Part shown: in pieces, positions 18,473 to 27,431 of the stretch
Numbering within the stretch: the stretch's first letter is position 1
Layout of the letters: each line of letters opens with the position of its first letter
DNA from: Rhizobium tibeticum
GTDB taxonomy: Bacteria; Pseudomonadota; Alphaproteobacteria; Rhizobiales; Rhizobiaceae
Assembly: GCF_900110205.1 (NCBI RefSeq)
Contig: NZ_FOCV01000023.1
Location: 41,533 to 105,532, forward strand
Length of the DNA: 64,000 nucleotides
Direction of reading: 5' to 3'
Notes under the pieces: model-generated
The model's input: the letters and a program-made list of their open reading frames with translations, nothing else
What the model was told of the DNA's origin: nothing
Databases searched by the model: none
Translations under genes and position numbers: made by a program

Positions 18473-18642
18473 CAATATTTGTTCAGGGCAGAATAATTAT
18501 TCACACCTGCTGGAAAATTCATTAACAAGTTGCTTTATGGCTGTCAACAAGATTTGTCCGTGCCTTCCTGGCACGATGTTTGCCTGAGGGGGTTGACTAA
18601 ACGCGTTCTTGTGCAAAAATATTGACGACTGAATATTTATGC
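18473..18642. promoter_or_regulatory. Divergent control region with repeated GAAT-N4-ATTC-type operators
   Basis: Three related palindromic elements lie in the gap between the two polyol operons: CAATATTTGTTC at 18473-18484, the perfect palindrome GAATAATTATTC at 18491-18502, and GAATATTTATGC at 18631-18642. The first two are 18 bp apart (about two helical turns). A fourth copy precedes the SorC-type regulator gene (21947). They are the likely operators of that regulator; inferred from repetition and position only. Confidence 0.6.
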
Positions 18643-18655
18643 ATGAGAGGAACCC

Positions 18656-19465
18656 ATGGATACGACAGAACTCGAGCGCCTCGCTCGCGAGATCCGATTG
18701 CGCGATCTTCAGGCAGTCTTCGAAGCAGGTGCCGGCCATATCGGCGGGGAGATGTCGGTCATCGATATCCTGACGGCTCTTTATTTCCGCGTGCTGAACA
18801 TTTGGCCGGACCAGCCGAAGCACCCCGCTCGGGACAGGTTCGTTCTTTCCAAGGGGCATACGGCGTGCGCCCTCTACGTGACGCTCGCAAAGCGCGGTTT
18901 CATTCCGGAAGAGGAGATTTCCACCTTCCTGCGGCCGCACTCGAGACTGAACGGACATCCCAACTGCAACAAGGTTCCAGGTGTCGAAACGAACACCGGC
19001 CCGCTCGGCCATGGTCTGCCGGTTTCGGTGGGCATGGCGAAGGCCGCCAAGCTCTCCGGCGCAAAGTATCATACCTACGTTGTCACCGGCGACGGAGAGA
19101 TGCAGGAAGGTTCCAACTGGGAGGCGATCATGGCCGCGGCCCAATTCAAGCTGGATAACTTGACGCTGGTCATCGACCACAACAGGTTCCAGCAGGGCGC
19201 CGCTCTGGCCGACACCAACGATCTCGCGCCGCTCCGTCCGAAGCTCGAAGCCTTCGACTGGGAAGTCACCGAGATCAACGGAAACAAAATGAGCGAGGTC
19301 GTGCCGGCCCTCGAACACCGGGGATCGCGACCGCATTGCATCGTGGCCCATACCAATAAGGGTCATGGAATCTCGTTCATGCAGGACCGCGTCGACTGGC
19401 ACCACAAGGTCCCGAGCAAGGAACAGTACGAAATCGCATTGGCAGAACTGTCGGAGGCACTGTGA
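18656..19465 (+). CDS. Transketolase, N-terminal subunit
   Basis: A 269-residue protein equal to the thiamine-pyrophosphate-binding half of transketolase. GHIGGEMSVIDILTALYF, SKGHTACALYV and GPLGHGLPVSVGMA are conserved, and GDGEMQEGSNWEA (about residues 143-155) is the TPP/metal motif. The C-terminal half is supplied by the next gene, which overlaps it by 4 nt. Split transketolases are common in dedicated catabolic loci, including apulose-4-phosphate and sulfosugar pathways, so the substrate need not be a pentose-phosphate-cycle sugar. Confidence 0.92.
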   Translation: MDTTELERLAREIRLRDLQAVFEAGAGHIGGEMSVIDILTALYFRVLNIWPDQPKHPARDRFVLSKGHTACALYVTLAKRGFIPEEEISTFLRPHSRLNGHPNCNKVPGVETNTGPLGHGLPVSVGMAKAAKLSGAKYHTYVVTGDGEMQEGSNWEAIMAAAQFKLDNLTLVIDHNRFQQGAALADTNDLAPLRPKLEAFDWEVTEINGNKMSEVVPALEHRGSRPHCIVAHTNKGHGISFMQDRVDWHHKVPSKEQYEIALAELSEAL

Positions 19466-20421
19466 TGAACGCGCCAGTAAACGCACCCAAGCTCTACGAT
19501 TGCCGCGACGCCTTCGCAGCGACGCTCGAGCGCCTGGCAGCCGAGAACGAAACGATCGTCGCGGTGTGCAATGACTCCGTAGGCTCCTCCAAGCTCGGTG
19601 GCTTCAAGTCGAAGTTTCCGGAGCGCCTGGTAAATGTCGGCATCGCGGAACAGAACCTGGTCGGCGTTGGAGCAGGCCTCGCCAACGGCGGGCGCCTTCC
19701 ATACGTGTGCGGCGCCTCTCCCTTTCTAACCGGACGATCGCTGGAGCAGATCAAGGCCGACATTTCCTACTCGAATGCGAACGTCAAGCTCGTGGGCATT
19801 TCCTCTGGTATGGCCTATGGCGAGCTGGGGCCGACCCATCATTCGATCGAAGACTTCGCCTGGACTCGCGTCCTGCCCAATCTTCCTGTGATCGCGCCCT
19901 GCGACCGCATCGAAACCGCCGCGGCCGTCGAGTGGGCGGCGACCTACCCCGGGCCATGCTTCCTGCGCCTGTCGCGCGTGGGCGTGCCCGACCTTCTTCC
20001 GGAAGGGCACACGTTCGAGCTTGGCAAGGCAAATCTCCTGCGCGACGGTTCAAACGTCACGCTCATTGCCAACGGCACTTTGACTCATCGCATGGTGAAA
20101 GCGGCCGAAATCCTTGCAGAACGTGGCATCAGCGCCAGGGTGCTCAACCTCGCAACGGTTCGCCCGATCGATGAGGAGGCCATCATTGCCGCGGCGAAGG
20201 AAACGGGCGCAATCGTCACGGCCGAAGAGCATTCGATCTTTGGCGGGCTTGGTTCTGCGGTTGCCGAAGTGGTGGTCGACAATGCTCCGGTCCCAATGAA
20301 GCGTCTGGGTGTTCCCGGCATCTACGCTCCGACCGGATCGGCGGAGTTCCTACTCGACGAGTTCGGCATGGCACCGTCGGCGATCGCCGATGCCGCGCAG
20401 TCGCTGATCAAGCGCAAGTAA
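19462..20421 (+). CDS. Transketolase, C-terminal subunit
   Basis: A 319-residue protein covering the pyrimidine-binding and C-terminal domains of transketolase. NVGIAEQNLVGVGAGLA carries the catalytic Glu that activates TPP; GELGPTHHSIEDFAW and EEHSIFGGLGSAVAEV are conserved subunit motifs. It overlaps the N-subunit by 4 nt and must pair with it. A GC-rich inverted repeat (GCCGGG..CCCGGC, 20441-20466) lies between it and the kinase and may modulate downstream expression. Confidence 0.92.
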   Translation: MMNAPVNAPKLYDCRDAFAATLERLAAENETIVAVCNDSVGSSKLGGFKSKFPERLVNVGIAEQNLVGVGAGLANGGRLPYVCGASPFLTGRSLEQIKADISYSNANVKLVGISSGMAYGELGPTHHSIEDFAWTRVLPNLPVIAPCDRIETAAAVEWAATYPGPCFLRLSRVGVPDLLPEGHTFELGKANLLRDGSNVTLIANGTLTHRMVKAAEILAERGISARVLNLATVRPIDEEAIIAAAKETGAIVTAEEHSIFGGLGSAVAEVVVDNAPVPMKRLGVPGIYAPTGSAEFLLDEFGMAPSAIADAAQSLIKRK

Positions 20422-20487
20422 ACTGGTAGCACCTAATCAAGCCGGGGCGCACTCCGCCGTCCCGGCCGTATGATCTGGGAGGATACG

Positions 20488-21954
20488 ATGCGGGCTATTC
20501 TGGCGATCGACCAGGGCACGACCAATTCCAAGGCAGTTCTCGTTTGCGAAAAGGGAGAAGTCGTCGCCAGAGGCTCGGCCCCTGTCGGCATCTCCTATCC
20601 GAAGCCAGGTTGGGTCGAACAAGACCCGCGCCGGCTCTACGCCTCCGTCTGCGAAGCAATCGACACCTGCTTGAAGGCCGTACCCGATGTGACGATCGAG
20701 GCCGTGGCGATTTCCAATCAGCGCGAATCGGTCACCGCCTGGGACGCCGACACGGGAGAAGCACTGGGCCCGGTGCTGAGCTGGCAGTGCAGACGCACGG
20801 CGGCCGATTGCGCGCGTCTACTTGCCGAAGGTCGTCTTGACCGTGTGCAGGCGCTCACCGGCCTCCCCTTGGACCCAATGTTCCCCGGTTCGAAATTCCG
20901 ATGGCTGCTCGACCGTATGCCGGCAGGCCGATCGGTCCGGCTTGGAACGATCGACAGTTGGCTCGTGCATTGCCTGACCGGCGGGAGCCGGCACGCCTGC
21001 GATGCCTCGAACGCCGCCAGAAGCCAGCTGTTCGACCTCCAGGAGCAGAGATGGAGTGAGGAACTCGGAGAGATTTTCGGCGTCGATACCGCACTCCTCC
21101 CGGAGGTTCTCGACAGCTCTGCGGATTTCGGTGTGACACAGGGACTTCCGGGCGTACCGGACGGCACACCTATCAGGGCCGCGATCGGCGATAGCCATGC
21201 CGCCCTGTTCGGTCATGGAGCATTCAAACCGGGCGATGGCAAGGTAACCTTCGGAACGGGCTCCTCGGTGATGACGACGCTTCCTCGGTTCATCGCCCCG
21301 CGCAACGGCGTCACGACTACGGTCGCATGGCGCATCGGTGGAAAGCCGACTTTCGCCTTCGAAGGCAACATTCTCGTTTCCGCCGCAAGCCTCCCCTGGA
21401 TGGCGGGCATTCTCGGCCTGCCTGACGTTGCCGCCCTCGTCGATCTCGCGGCGACCGCCGAACCGGGAGGACCAGGCTTCGTGCCCGCCTTCGTAGGACT
21501 GGGCGCACCCTACTGGAACTCCGACGCACGCGCCCTCTTCTCGCAGATCAACTTCAGCACGACGCGTGCTCAAATGGCGCGCTGCGTGACGGACTCGATC
21601 GCCTTCCAGGTCCACGACGTGATCGCTGCCATGCGCGCCCAGAGCGGCGGCGAACTCGGCGCCCTTTATGTCGACGGTGGACCAAGCCAGAACCGCTTCC
21701 TCATGCAGTGCGTCTCGAACCTTGTCGAACACGCCGTCATCCAATGCGAGGCGCCCGAGGCGTCGGCACTGGGTGCCGCATATCTGGCGGGACTGTCACT
21801 CGGCCTGTGGAGCGATCTCGGGGTCATCGCGGGATTGCCCCGAAGCAAGCAGATCATTGCCCCGGAACGCGTGGATCGAGAAGCACTTCTGAATATCTGG
21901 AATGATGCTCTCGCCCGCTCGACGTCGTGCCAAACACCGGCTAAAGGTGAATAA
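20488..21954 (+). CDS. FGGY-family carbohydrate kinase
   Basis: A 488-residue kinase. The N-terminus AILAIDQGTTNSKAVL holds the phosphate-1 motif, GTIDSWLVHCLTGG and DASNAARSQLFDL resemble glycerol/polyol kinases, IGDSHAALFGHG and FGTGSSVM form the ATP site, and YVDGGPSQNRFLMQ is the adenosine motif. ATG 20488 is chosen over an in-frame upstream ATG because GGGAGGA precedes it. In the pathway it should phosphorylate the ketose made by the dehydrogenases, giving the transketolase substrate. Exact sugar unknown. Confidence 0.9.
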   Translation: MRAILAIDQGTTNSKAVLVCEKGEVVARGSAPVGISYPKPGWVEQDPRRLYASVCEAIDTCLKAVPDVTIEAVAISNQRESVTAWDADTGEALGPVLSWQCRRTAADCARLLAEGRLDRVQALTGLPLDPMFPGSKFRWLLDRMPAGRSVRLGTIDSWLVHCLTGGSRHACDASNAARSQLFDLQEQRWSEELGEIFGVDTALLPEVLDSSADFGVTQGLPGVPDGTPIRAAIGDSHAALFGHGAFKPGDGKVTFGTGSSVMTTLPRFIAPRNGVTTTVAWRIGGKPTFAFEGNILVSAASLPWMAGILGLPDVAALVDLAATAEPGGPGFVPAFVGLGAPYWNSDARALFSQINFSTTRAQMARCVTDSIAFQVHDVIAAMRAQSGGELGALYVDGGPSQNRFLMQCVSNLVEHAVIQCEAPEASALGAAYLAGLSLGLWSDLGVIAGLPRSKQIIAPERVDREALLNIWNDALARSTSCQTPAKGE

Positions 21955-21962
21955 AAATTCAC
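21947..21962. promoter_or_regulatory. Palindromic operator before the SorC-type regulator
   Basis: GTGAATAAAAATTCAC has perfect 6-bp arms (GTGAAT/ATTCAC) around AAAA. It overlaps the kinase stop and ends 13 nt before the regulator start. It shares the GAAT-N4-ATTC core with the sites at 18473-18642, pointing to autoregulation plus control of both polyol operons. Confidence 0.6.
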
Positions 21963-21975
21963 ACCGGGATCAGCG

Positions 21976-22929
21976 ATGTCTCGCCTAAACGAACTCCGCC
22001 TCATTTCAAGAGTCGCCCAGATGTATCACATCGAGGGACGGCGACAGGCGGAGATCGCACAGCATCTTCGGCTGTCGCAGGCAACAGTCTCCCGGATGCT
22101 GAAGCGCGCTGAGGCGGAGGATATCGTCCGGACGAGCGTCATCCCTCCTGCTGGCACCTACAGCGAACTCGAGGCGGGCCTCCGTGAGAGGTACGGCCTG
22201 CCCGAGGCAGTTGTTGTGGAGTGTACGGAAGACCGTGACGGAGCCATCATGGCCCGGATCGGCGAAGCGGCAGCTCATCTCCTGGAGGTCACGCTTGCCC
22301 CCGGAGAGATCATCGGGGTTTCGAGTTGGAGTCAAACCATCTTCAAGATGGTGGAAAACATCCACCCTCAGAAGAGCGCGCAGGCGAAGTACGTCGTTCA
22401 GACCCTCGGCGGCATGGGCGATCCGTCGGTCCAGACCCACGCGACACAACTTACTACACGGCTTGCGCGGCTGACCGGTGCGGAGCCCAAACTTCTTCCT
22501 GTGCAAGGAGTGACCACCTCGCGAGAGGCCAAGCTCCTCATGCAGTCCGATCCATTTGTCAGAGAGACGATGGACTTGTTTGGCAGTATCACGCTTGCGA
22601 TTGTAGGCGTCGGAGCAGTCGAACCCTCAGAACTTCTCGCACGGTCGGGCAACATCTTTTCGTCGCGGGAGCTTGCTGATCTCGCGGATGCAGGTGCCGT
22701 CGGCGACATCTCGCTCCGTTTCTTCGACAAAAACGGCAAAGCGGTCAGGACGCCCTTGGACGAGCGTGTTATCGGCATCCCGCTTGAGGATCTTGCGCGG
22801 GTCGATCGTGTCATTGCTTTGGCTGGCGGCTTGAAAAAGACCGCCGCTATCGCAGGCGCTCTGCGACTTGGGGTCATAGGTATGTTGGTGACTGACAAGT
22901 TCACCGCCCAGCGATTGATCGATCTGTAG
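21976..22929 (+). CDS. SorC/DeoR-family sugar-responsive transcriptional regulator
   Basis: A 317-residue regulator. An N-terminal winged helix-turn-helix is visible in YHIEGRRQAEIAQHLRLSQA and VSRMLKRAE (residues 15-48), followed by the sugar-binding SorC domain with IGVSSWSQTIFKMVE, VQTLGGMG and a C-terminal ALAGGLKKTAAIAGAL. Regulators of this family (e.g. erythritol EryD type, similar length) sense phosphorylated sugars. It follows the kinase by 21 nt and likely binds the GAAT-N4-ATTC repeats. Confidence 0.88.
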   Translation: MSRLNELRLISRVAQMYHIEGRRQAEIAQHLRLSQATVSRMLKRAEAEDIVRTSVIPPAGTYSELEAGLRERYGLPEAVVVECTEDRDGAIMARIGEAAAHLLEVTLAPGEIIGVSSWSQTIFKMVENIHPQKSAQAKYVVQTLGGMGDPSVQTHATQLTTRLARLTGAEPKLLPVQGVTTSREAKLLMQSDPFVRETMDLFGSITLAIVGVGAVEPSELLARSGNIFSSRELADLADAGAVGDISLRFFDKNGKAVRTPLDERVIGIPLEDLARVDRVIALAGGLKKTAAIAGALRLGVIGMLVTDKFTAQRLIDL

Positions 22930-22949
22930 AAACGCTCTCCAGGCAACAC

Positions 22950-23235
22950 CGAGCCCACCTAAAGCCGAAGCACAGACTGCACGCCTTGCCAGCGGCCGAG
23001 TGCCAGCCCGAAATAGGCCGGCCGCCCGGGCCGACGATGTCGGTTCCAGATGCCAGGGCCTTGAAGACATCGTGCCCGCGCCGAACACCACTGTCGAAGA
23101 TGATTGGACCCTTGCGATCCAACAGCGCTCCGCGAGCGCCATGCGCACGTCGACGTCATCCCGGTACCTAGAGGCCATGCATTGGACCGCGCCGATGTGG
23201 ATGCGGGTGGCGAGCGTTGTCGCTGCCAAGCACGG
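22950..23235 (-). pseudogene. Remnant of an FMN-dependent alpha-hydroxy-acid oxidase
   Basis: The minus strand gives GPIIFDSGVRRGHDVFKALA and SGTDIVGPGG in one frame, then RPAYFGLALGRWQGVQSVLR in another. These match the C-terminal FMN-binding end of lactate/glycolate oxidase-type enzymes (usual pattern DSGxRRGxDVFKALALGA, GRPxxxGLAxGGxxGV). A frameshift separates the two pieces and the N-terminal two-thirds are absent, so it is a dead fragment beside the polyol locus. Confidence 0.7.
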
Positions 23236-23379
23236 CCTCTAAGTGAGGAAATACCGGCACAGGTCGAGTGCCATCAAATCGATGGTCGGATACTCGAGTG
23301 CTCAACCCATGGCGAGCAGTATTTGCGCGGCGCACCTGGGTTTGACTAGCGTGTTCGGCTCGCGCCGTAACGCTTTGCT

Positions 23380-24312
23380 TTATGGGCGGCGTACCAAGTG
23401 GATACCTGCCAGCGTGCAACGGACCGATCCGCTCGCTTTTTCGATCGTCGGAATATTAAGGGCGACGGGCTTGACGCTTTCCTCGATCACGGCAAGCTGA
23501 TCCTGGTCGAGCGAGGCAAGCGCCGTGGTCGAAAGCGCCAGGATACGACCATCCTTTCCTTGAAGCTCAAGGGCGTTGCCGGCAAAGCGCGAAATCTGCT
23601 CGTTGGTCAGCGCAACGATGCTCCGGCCGGAACGCTCCAGTCTGGTGACGATCTCGTGTCGTCTGGCAGGATCGGTCATCATCTCCAGCCCGATCATGGC
23701 GAAATCGGTGGCGATGCACATCAGGACATTGGTGTGATAGACAGAGACGCCGGTTTCGTCGCGGGCGTCGAACACCATCGGCTCGTAATTGAAATGGGTC
23801 GAGAAGCGTTCGAGCGCGATCCGATCAGTGCGGTCGGAGCGCACCGCGTAGGCGACCCGGTCGATGTGGTCGAGGACCATGGCACCGGTGCCCTCGAGAA
23901 AGAGCCCGTCGGGTTCAAGGCCCGAATAGTCGATGACCTCCTGCACCCGATAGAGGGCCTTCAGCATTTCGATGACGTCGCTGCGCCGTTCGCGGCGGCG
24001 GCTGGCGGCCTTCATCGGATAGATCGCGACGTGACCGCCGGCATGGGTGGAGAACCAGTTGTTGGGAAAGACCGAATCCGGTGTCTGCCGGCCGGTATCC
24101 TCGAAGAGATGCACCTCGACGCCGTGACGTCCGAGCGTGTCGGCTGCCTCAGTTATTTCACCATACGCGACGGACGACAGATCCTCCCTCATATCCTGAC
24201 TGGTCTGAAAATGGTTGTCGGCCGCCGTTTCCGTATTCACGGTAAAATGGTGCGGACGCACCATGACGACCGCGCAGGGCGCCTGGATGGAATAGACTGA
24301 ATGTCGCGGCAT
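23380..24312 (-). CDS. ctlX: Citrulline utilisation hydrolase CtlX (amidinotransferase fold)
   Basis: A 310-residue guanidino/ureido-modifying enzyme of the arginine deiminase-amidinotransferase superfamily. VFPNNWFSTHAGGHVAIYPMK, FLEGTGAMVLDH and VYHTNVLMCI are the substrate- and His-bearing motifs; the nucleophile is Cys299 in SVRCTLAGIHL near the C-terminus. ATG at 24312 is chosen, 10 nt after the ocd gene; the longer upstream reading runs inside ocd. With ornithine cyclodeaminase next to it, the pair would turn citrulline/arginine-derived substrate into ornithine and proline. Confidence 0.85.
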   Translation of the reverse strand: MPRHSVYSIQAPCAVVMVRPHHFTVNTETAADNHFQTSQDMREDLSSVAYGEITEAADTLGRHGVEVHLFEDTGRQTPDSVFPNNWFSTHAGGHVAIYPMKAASRRRERRSDVIEMLKALYRVQEVIDYSGLEPDGLFLEGTGAMVLDHIDRVAYAVRSDRTDRIALERFSTHFNYEPMVFDARDETGVSVYHTNVLMCIATDFAMIGLEMMTDPARRHEIVTRLERSGRSIVALTNEQISRFAGNALELQGKDGRILALSTTALASLDQDQLAVIEESVKPVALNIPTIEKASGSVRCTLAGIHLVRRP

Positions 24313-24322
24313 CGTCTTGCTC

Positions 24323-25381
24323 CTATACCTGCCTTGCCCGCTGCAGCATGCCGAAGAGATCACGCGGATCGTCGGGGTCGGCGATGATGTCGAGGTCCTG
24401 GTAGAGCCCCGTGCCCTTGAGCCTGTCGCGGACGTAGCGGAGCGCGGAAAAATCCTCGATCGCGAAACCGACGCTGTCGAACAGGGTGATCTGGCTGATA
24501 TCGCGCCGCCCCTGCGCCTGGCCGGTGATGACCTTCCACAATTCCGTAACAGGGTAGTCCGGTTCCATCTGCTGGATCTCGCCCTCGATGCGCGTCTGCG
24601 GCGGATATTCGACGAAGGTGTCGGCGCGCAGCAGGATATCGCGATGCAACTCGGTCTTGCCGGGGCAGTCGCCGCCGATAGCGTTGATGTGGACGCCGGC
24701 GCCAATCATGTTGTCGGTGAGGATCGTCGCATATTGCTTGTCGGCGGTGCAGGTGGTGATGATGTCGGCGCCTTCGATTGCGGATTGCGACGAGGTGCAG
24801 GCGGTGACCGTCAATCCGGCGCCCGACAGGTTGCGCACCATCTTTGCCGTCGCCAGCGGATCGATATCGTAGAGCCGGATGTGATCGATGCCGAAGACGG
24901 CCTTCATGGCAAGCACTTGGAATTCTGCCTGCGCGCCGTTGCCGATCATCGCCATGGTGCGCGCGCCCTTTGGGGCCAGATGCCGTGCCGCCATGGCCGA
25001 GGTGGCGGCAGTGCGAAGCGCTGTCAGCAGCGTCATTTCAGTCAGCAGCACCGGATAGCCGGTCGAGACTTCCGCCAGGAGGCCGAAGGCGGTGACGGTC
25101 TGCAGGCCCTGGGCCATGTTCTTCGGATGGCCGTTCACATATTTGAAGCTATAGATCTCGCCATCCGAGGTCGGCATCAGCTCGATCACGCCCTCGCGGG
25201 AATGGGACGCGACCCGCGGTGTCTTGTCGAAGAGCTCCCATCGGCGGAAATCCGCCTCGATGACGTCGGTGAGTTCGGCCAGCAAGGTTTCCAGCCCGAT
25301 ATGGTGGACGAGCCGCATCATGTTCTCGACGCTGACGAAAGGTACCAAGGCTTTTTCCGATGGAAGGGGTGACGGCATCAC
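24323..25381 (-). CDS. ocd: Ornithine cyclodeaminase
   Basis: A 352-residue NAD-dependent enzyme of the OCD/mu-crystallin family. RVASHSREGVIELMPTSD, FKYVNGHPKN (substrate Lys), AIGGDCPGKTELHRDIL and the Rossmann segment MAMIGNGAQAEFQVLA are visible. Reaction: L-ornithine to L-proline plus ammonia. It is followed by ctlX in the same direction and faces an Lrp-type regulator across 143 nt, the arrangement expected for amino-acid-controlled catabolism. Two ATGs in tandem make the start uncertain by one residue. Confidence 0.93.
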   Translation of the reverse strand: MMPSPLPSEKALVPFVSVENMMRLVHHIGLETLLAELTDVIEADFRRWELFDKTPRVASHSREGVIELMPTSDGEIYSFKYVNGHPKNMAQGLQTVTAFGLLAEVSTGYPVLLTEMTLLTALRTAATSAMAARHLAPKGARTMAMIGNGAQAEFQVLAMKAVFGIDHIRLYDIDPLATAKMVRNLSGAGLTVTACTSSQSAIEGADIITTCTADKQYATILTDNMIGAGVHINAIGGDCPGKTELHRDILLRADTFVEYPPQTRIEGEIQQMEPDYPVTELWKVITGQAQGRRDISQITLFDSVGFAIEDFSALRYVRDRLKGTGLYQDLDIIADPDDPRDLFGMLQRARQV

Positions 25382-25524
25382 GAATTCCTCTTGCGCTGAG
25401 CTGATAGAGGGAGGTTAGCGTTCCCAGGTGTTGGCTGAAAGCACAAAACTGTGTTAGTTCCGGCAGTCGATCGTGCAATTTGTTCAATCGGCTTGTATAA
25501 ATTTATCAGCCTGGGGCGAGACAC

Positions 25525-25962
25525 ATGGATGTCGCGAAATATTCGCCGGATGATCTCGACCGCCGCATCATCGGCCATCTTCGCGCTGACGGACGGGCGT
25601 CGTTGACCAAGCTTTCGCATGCGCTCGGCGTTGCGCGCGGGACCGTGCAGAATAGACTGGACCGTTTGATCGAGACGGGGACGCTGCTCGGATTTACCGT
25701 GCGGGTGAGAGAAGACTACGATCTGAGCGCGGTGCATGCGGTGATGATGATCGAGGTGGTCGGCAGGTCGACGACGCAGGTGATTCGCAAGCTGCGCGGT
25801 CTGACCGAGATTTCCGCGCTGCACACGACCAACGGCAATTGGGATCTCGTCGCTAATATCCGGGCGGCGAGCCTTGCGGATTTCGACCGCGTTCTGCGCG
25901 AAGTGCGCATGATCGATGGCGTTGCCAACAGCGAAACGAGCCTTCTGCTGAGCAGCGTTTGA
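25525..25962 (+). CDS. Lrp/AsnC-family transcriptional regulator
   Basis: A 145-residue regulator. The N-terminal HTH reads DLDRRIIGHLRADGRASLTK to RGTVQNRLDRLIETG (residues 10-55), and the C-terminal RAM/AsnC ligand domain includes VMMIEVVGRSTTQVI and LHTTNGNWDLVANI. It diverges from ocd-ctlX and probably controls them in response to ornithine, citrulline or arginine; that role is from position. Confidence 0.9.
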   Translation: MDVAKYSPDDLDRRIIGHLRADGRASLTKLSHALGVARGTVQNRLDRLIETGTLLGFTVRVREDYDLSAVHAVMMIEVVGRSTTQVIRKLRGLTEISALHTTNGNWDLVANIRAASLADFDRVLREVRMIDGVANSETSLLLSSV

Positions 25963-26150
25963 CAAGCAGAGCTGATCGGCGGCACGATCTAAGATATCGG
26001 CAACTCGCCGGCCGCGCCGCGACGGCGGCGGTGGATGTTAAATTCGGCCCTCTGGATCACTGAAGCTTTGACAACTTCAGCTTTCCCGGCCAAGGCCGAA
26101 TGGAATAACCTCCTGAAGCTCACAGCTAGAAGGCGGATTGTCGCACTGCT

Positions 26151-27431
26151 TCAATGCATGATTGCCAGTGCTTCCAGGAAGAAGTCCTCGCCTCCGAAAT
26201 TGCCGGATTTCAGTGCAAGAAGCATGTCGCCCTGCCTATTGCCCACGGTCCGCAACACCGGCACGCCCGGGGCAATTTCGGGCCCGATCTGGAAGGCCGG
26301 AATGGCAAGCCTGTCCACGGTCGCACCGGAGGTCTCTCCGCCCGCGACCACCAGACGACGTACACCTCGTGCCACCAGTTCGGCGGCGATGGTCGCGGTC
26401 GCTGTTTCGATCGCGTGACCTGATGCTTCCCGCCCGTATTGCGATTGCAGACGGGAAACAACGTCGGGCGTGCTGCTTGCGGCAATAATGACCGGAGACG
26501 CGGAAATACGCTCGCCGGCCCAGGAAATAGCCTCGGCGATCGCATCCGGACCGGCGAGCAGCCTTTCCGGATCTAGCCTTAGAATGGGCATCGACCGTTC
26601 GGCAACGTCGAGTTGGCGAAGCGTGGCCTTGGAGCAACTGCCGGAGACGATTGCGGAAAGACCACCGACCGGCCGAATCGCGTCAGCGGCGGCTGCGGTC
26701 GCGGAAGATACCCGCCCTGAGCGCGTGAGGGCGCGGGCGAGACCAAGGCCTAGGCCCGATGCGCCGGTTGAGACAGGTGCCTGCAGCGCCACCTGCCCGA
26801 GCGTTTCAAGATCGTGTTCGAAGATTGCGTCCGCGATCGCGGCAGTTGCGCCCTCTGCACGTAGAGCCTCGAGCCGCGCCTTTACCGCACCGGCTCCAGC
26901 CGAAACAGTCGCCAGATCGACAAGACCGACCGTACCGCGGGACTGCCGGGCCATAACGCGCACCAGATTGGCGTCATGCATCGGATTGAGGGGGTGATCC
27001 TTGAGCGGGCTTTCGTTCAGCGGGTGTCCGCCGACGAAAAGGTGGCCGAGATAGACGGTGCGCCCGGTTTCCGGAAAGGCCGGTGTGACCAACACCACGT
27101 CATTGCCCGCCGCCTTGCTCAGCGCATCGGTGACCGGACCGATATTGCCAGCATCGGTGGAATCGAACGTCGAGCAGATCTTATAAAGCACATGGGCTGC
27201 CCCGCGCTCGCGCAGCCATCTTTCAGCCTGCGTCGCTGCAGCCACAGCCTCCACGGCTGCGACAGAGCGGATCTTTAAGGAGACGACGATCGCGTCCACA
27301 TCCGGCAGTGCCAGAGACGGATCGGGAATGCCGACGGTCTGCGCCGTGCTGAGGCCGTTCTTCGTCAGCGTATTGGCGAGATCGGATGCACCCGTGTAGT
27401 CATCGGCGATCGACCCGAGCAAGATTGGCAT
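26151..27431 (-). CDS. otnK: 3-oxo-tetronate kinase (four-carbon acid sugar kinase, DUF1537)
   Basis: A 426-residue kinase of the DUF1537 family. The N-terminal domain starts LLGSIADDYTGASDLANTL, with YKICSTFDSTDAGNIG in the substrate region; the C-terminal nucleotide domain has IVSGSCSKAT and RRLVVAGGETSGATVDRL. Reaction: 3-oxo-tetronate plus ATP gives 3-oxo-tetronate 4-phosphate. It overlaps otnI by one base, and all other pathway genes are adjacent, which supports the specific symbol. Confidence 0.92.
   Translation of the reverse strand: MPILLGSIADDYTGASDLANTLTKNGLSTAQTVGIPDPSLALPDVDAIVVSLKIRSVAAVEAVAAATQAERWLRERGAAHVLYKICSTFDSTDAGNIGPVTDALSKAAGNDVVLVTPAFPETGRTVYLGHLFVGGHPLNESPLKDHPLNPMHDANLVRVMARQSRGTVGLVDLATVSAGAGAVKARLEALRAEGATAAIADAIFEHDLETLGQVALQAPVSTGASGLGLGLARALTRSGRVSSATAAAADAIRPVGGLSAIVSGSCSKATLRQLDVAERSMPILRLDPERLLAGPDAIAEAISWAGERISASPVIIAASSTPDVVSRLQSQYGREASGHAIETATATIAAELVARGVRRLVVAGGETSGATVDRLAIPAFQIGPEIAPGVPVLRTVGNRQGDMLLALKSGNFGGEDFFLEALAIMH

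Noticed and set aside
23380..24705. 441-codon version of the ctlX frame
   Set aside because: The first ~130 codons lie inside ornithine cyclodeaminase and read as Arg/Ser/Thr-rich shadow; the family motifs start at 24312.
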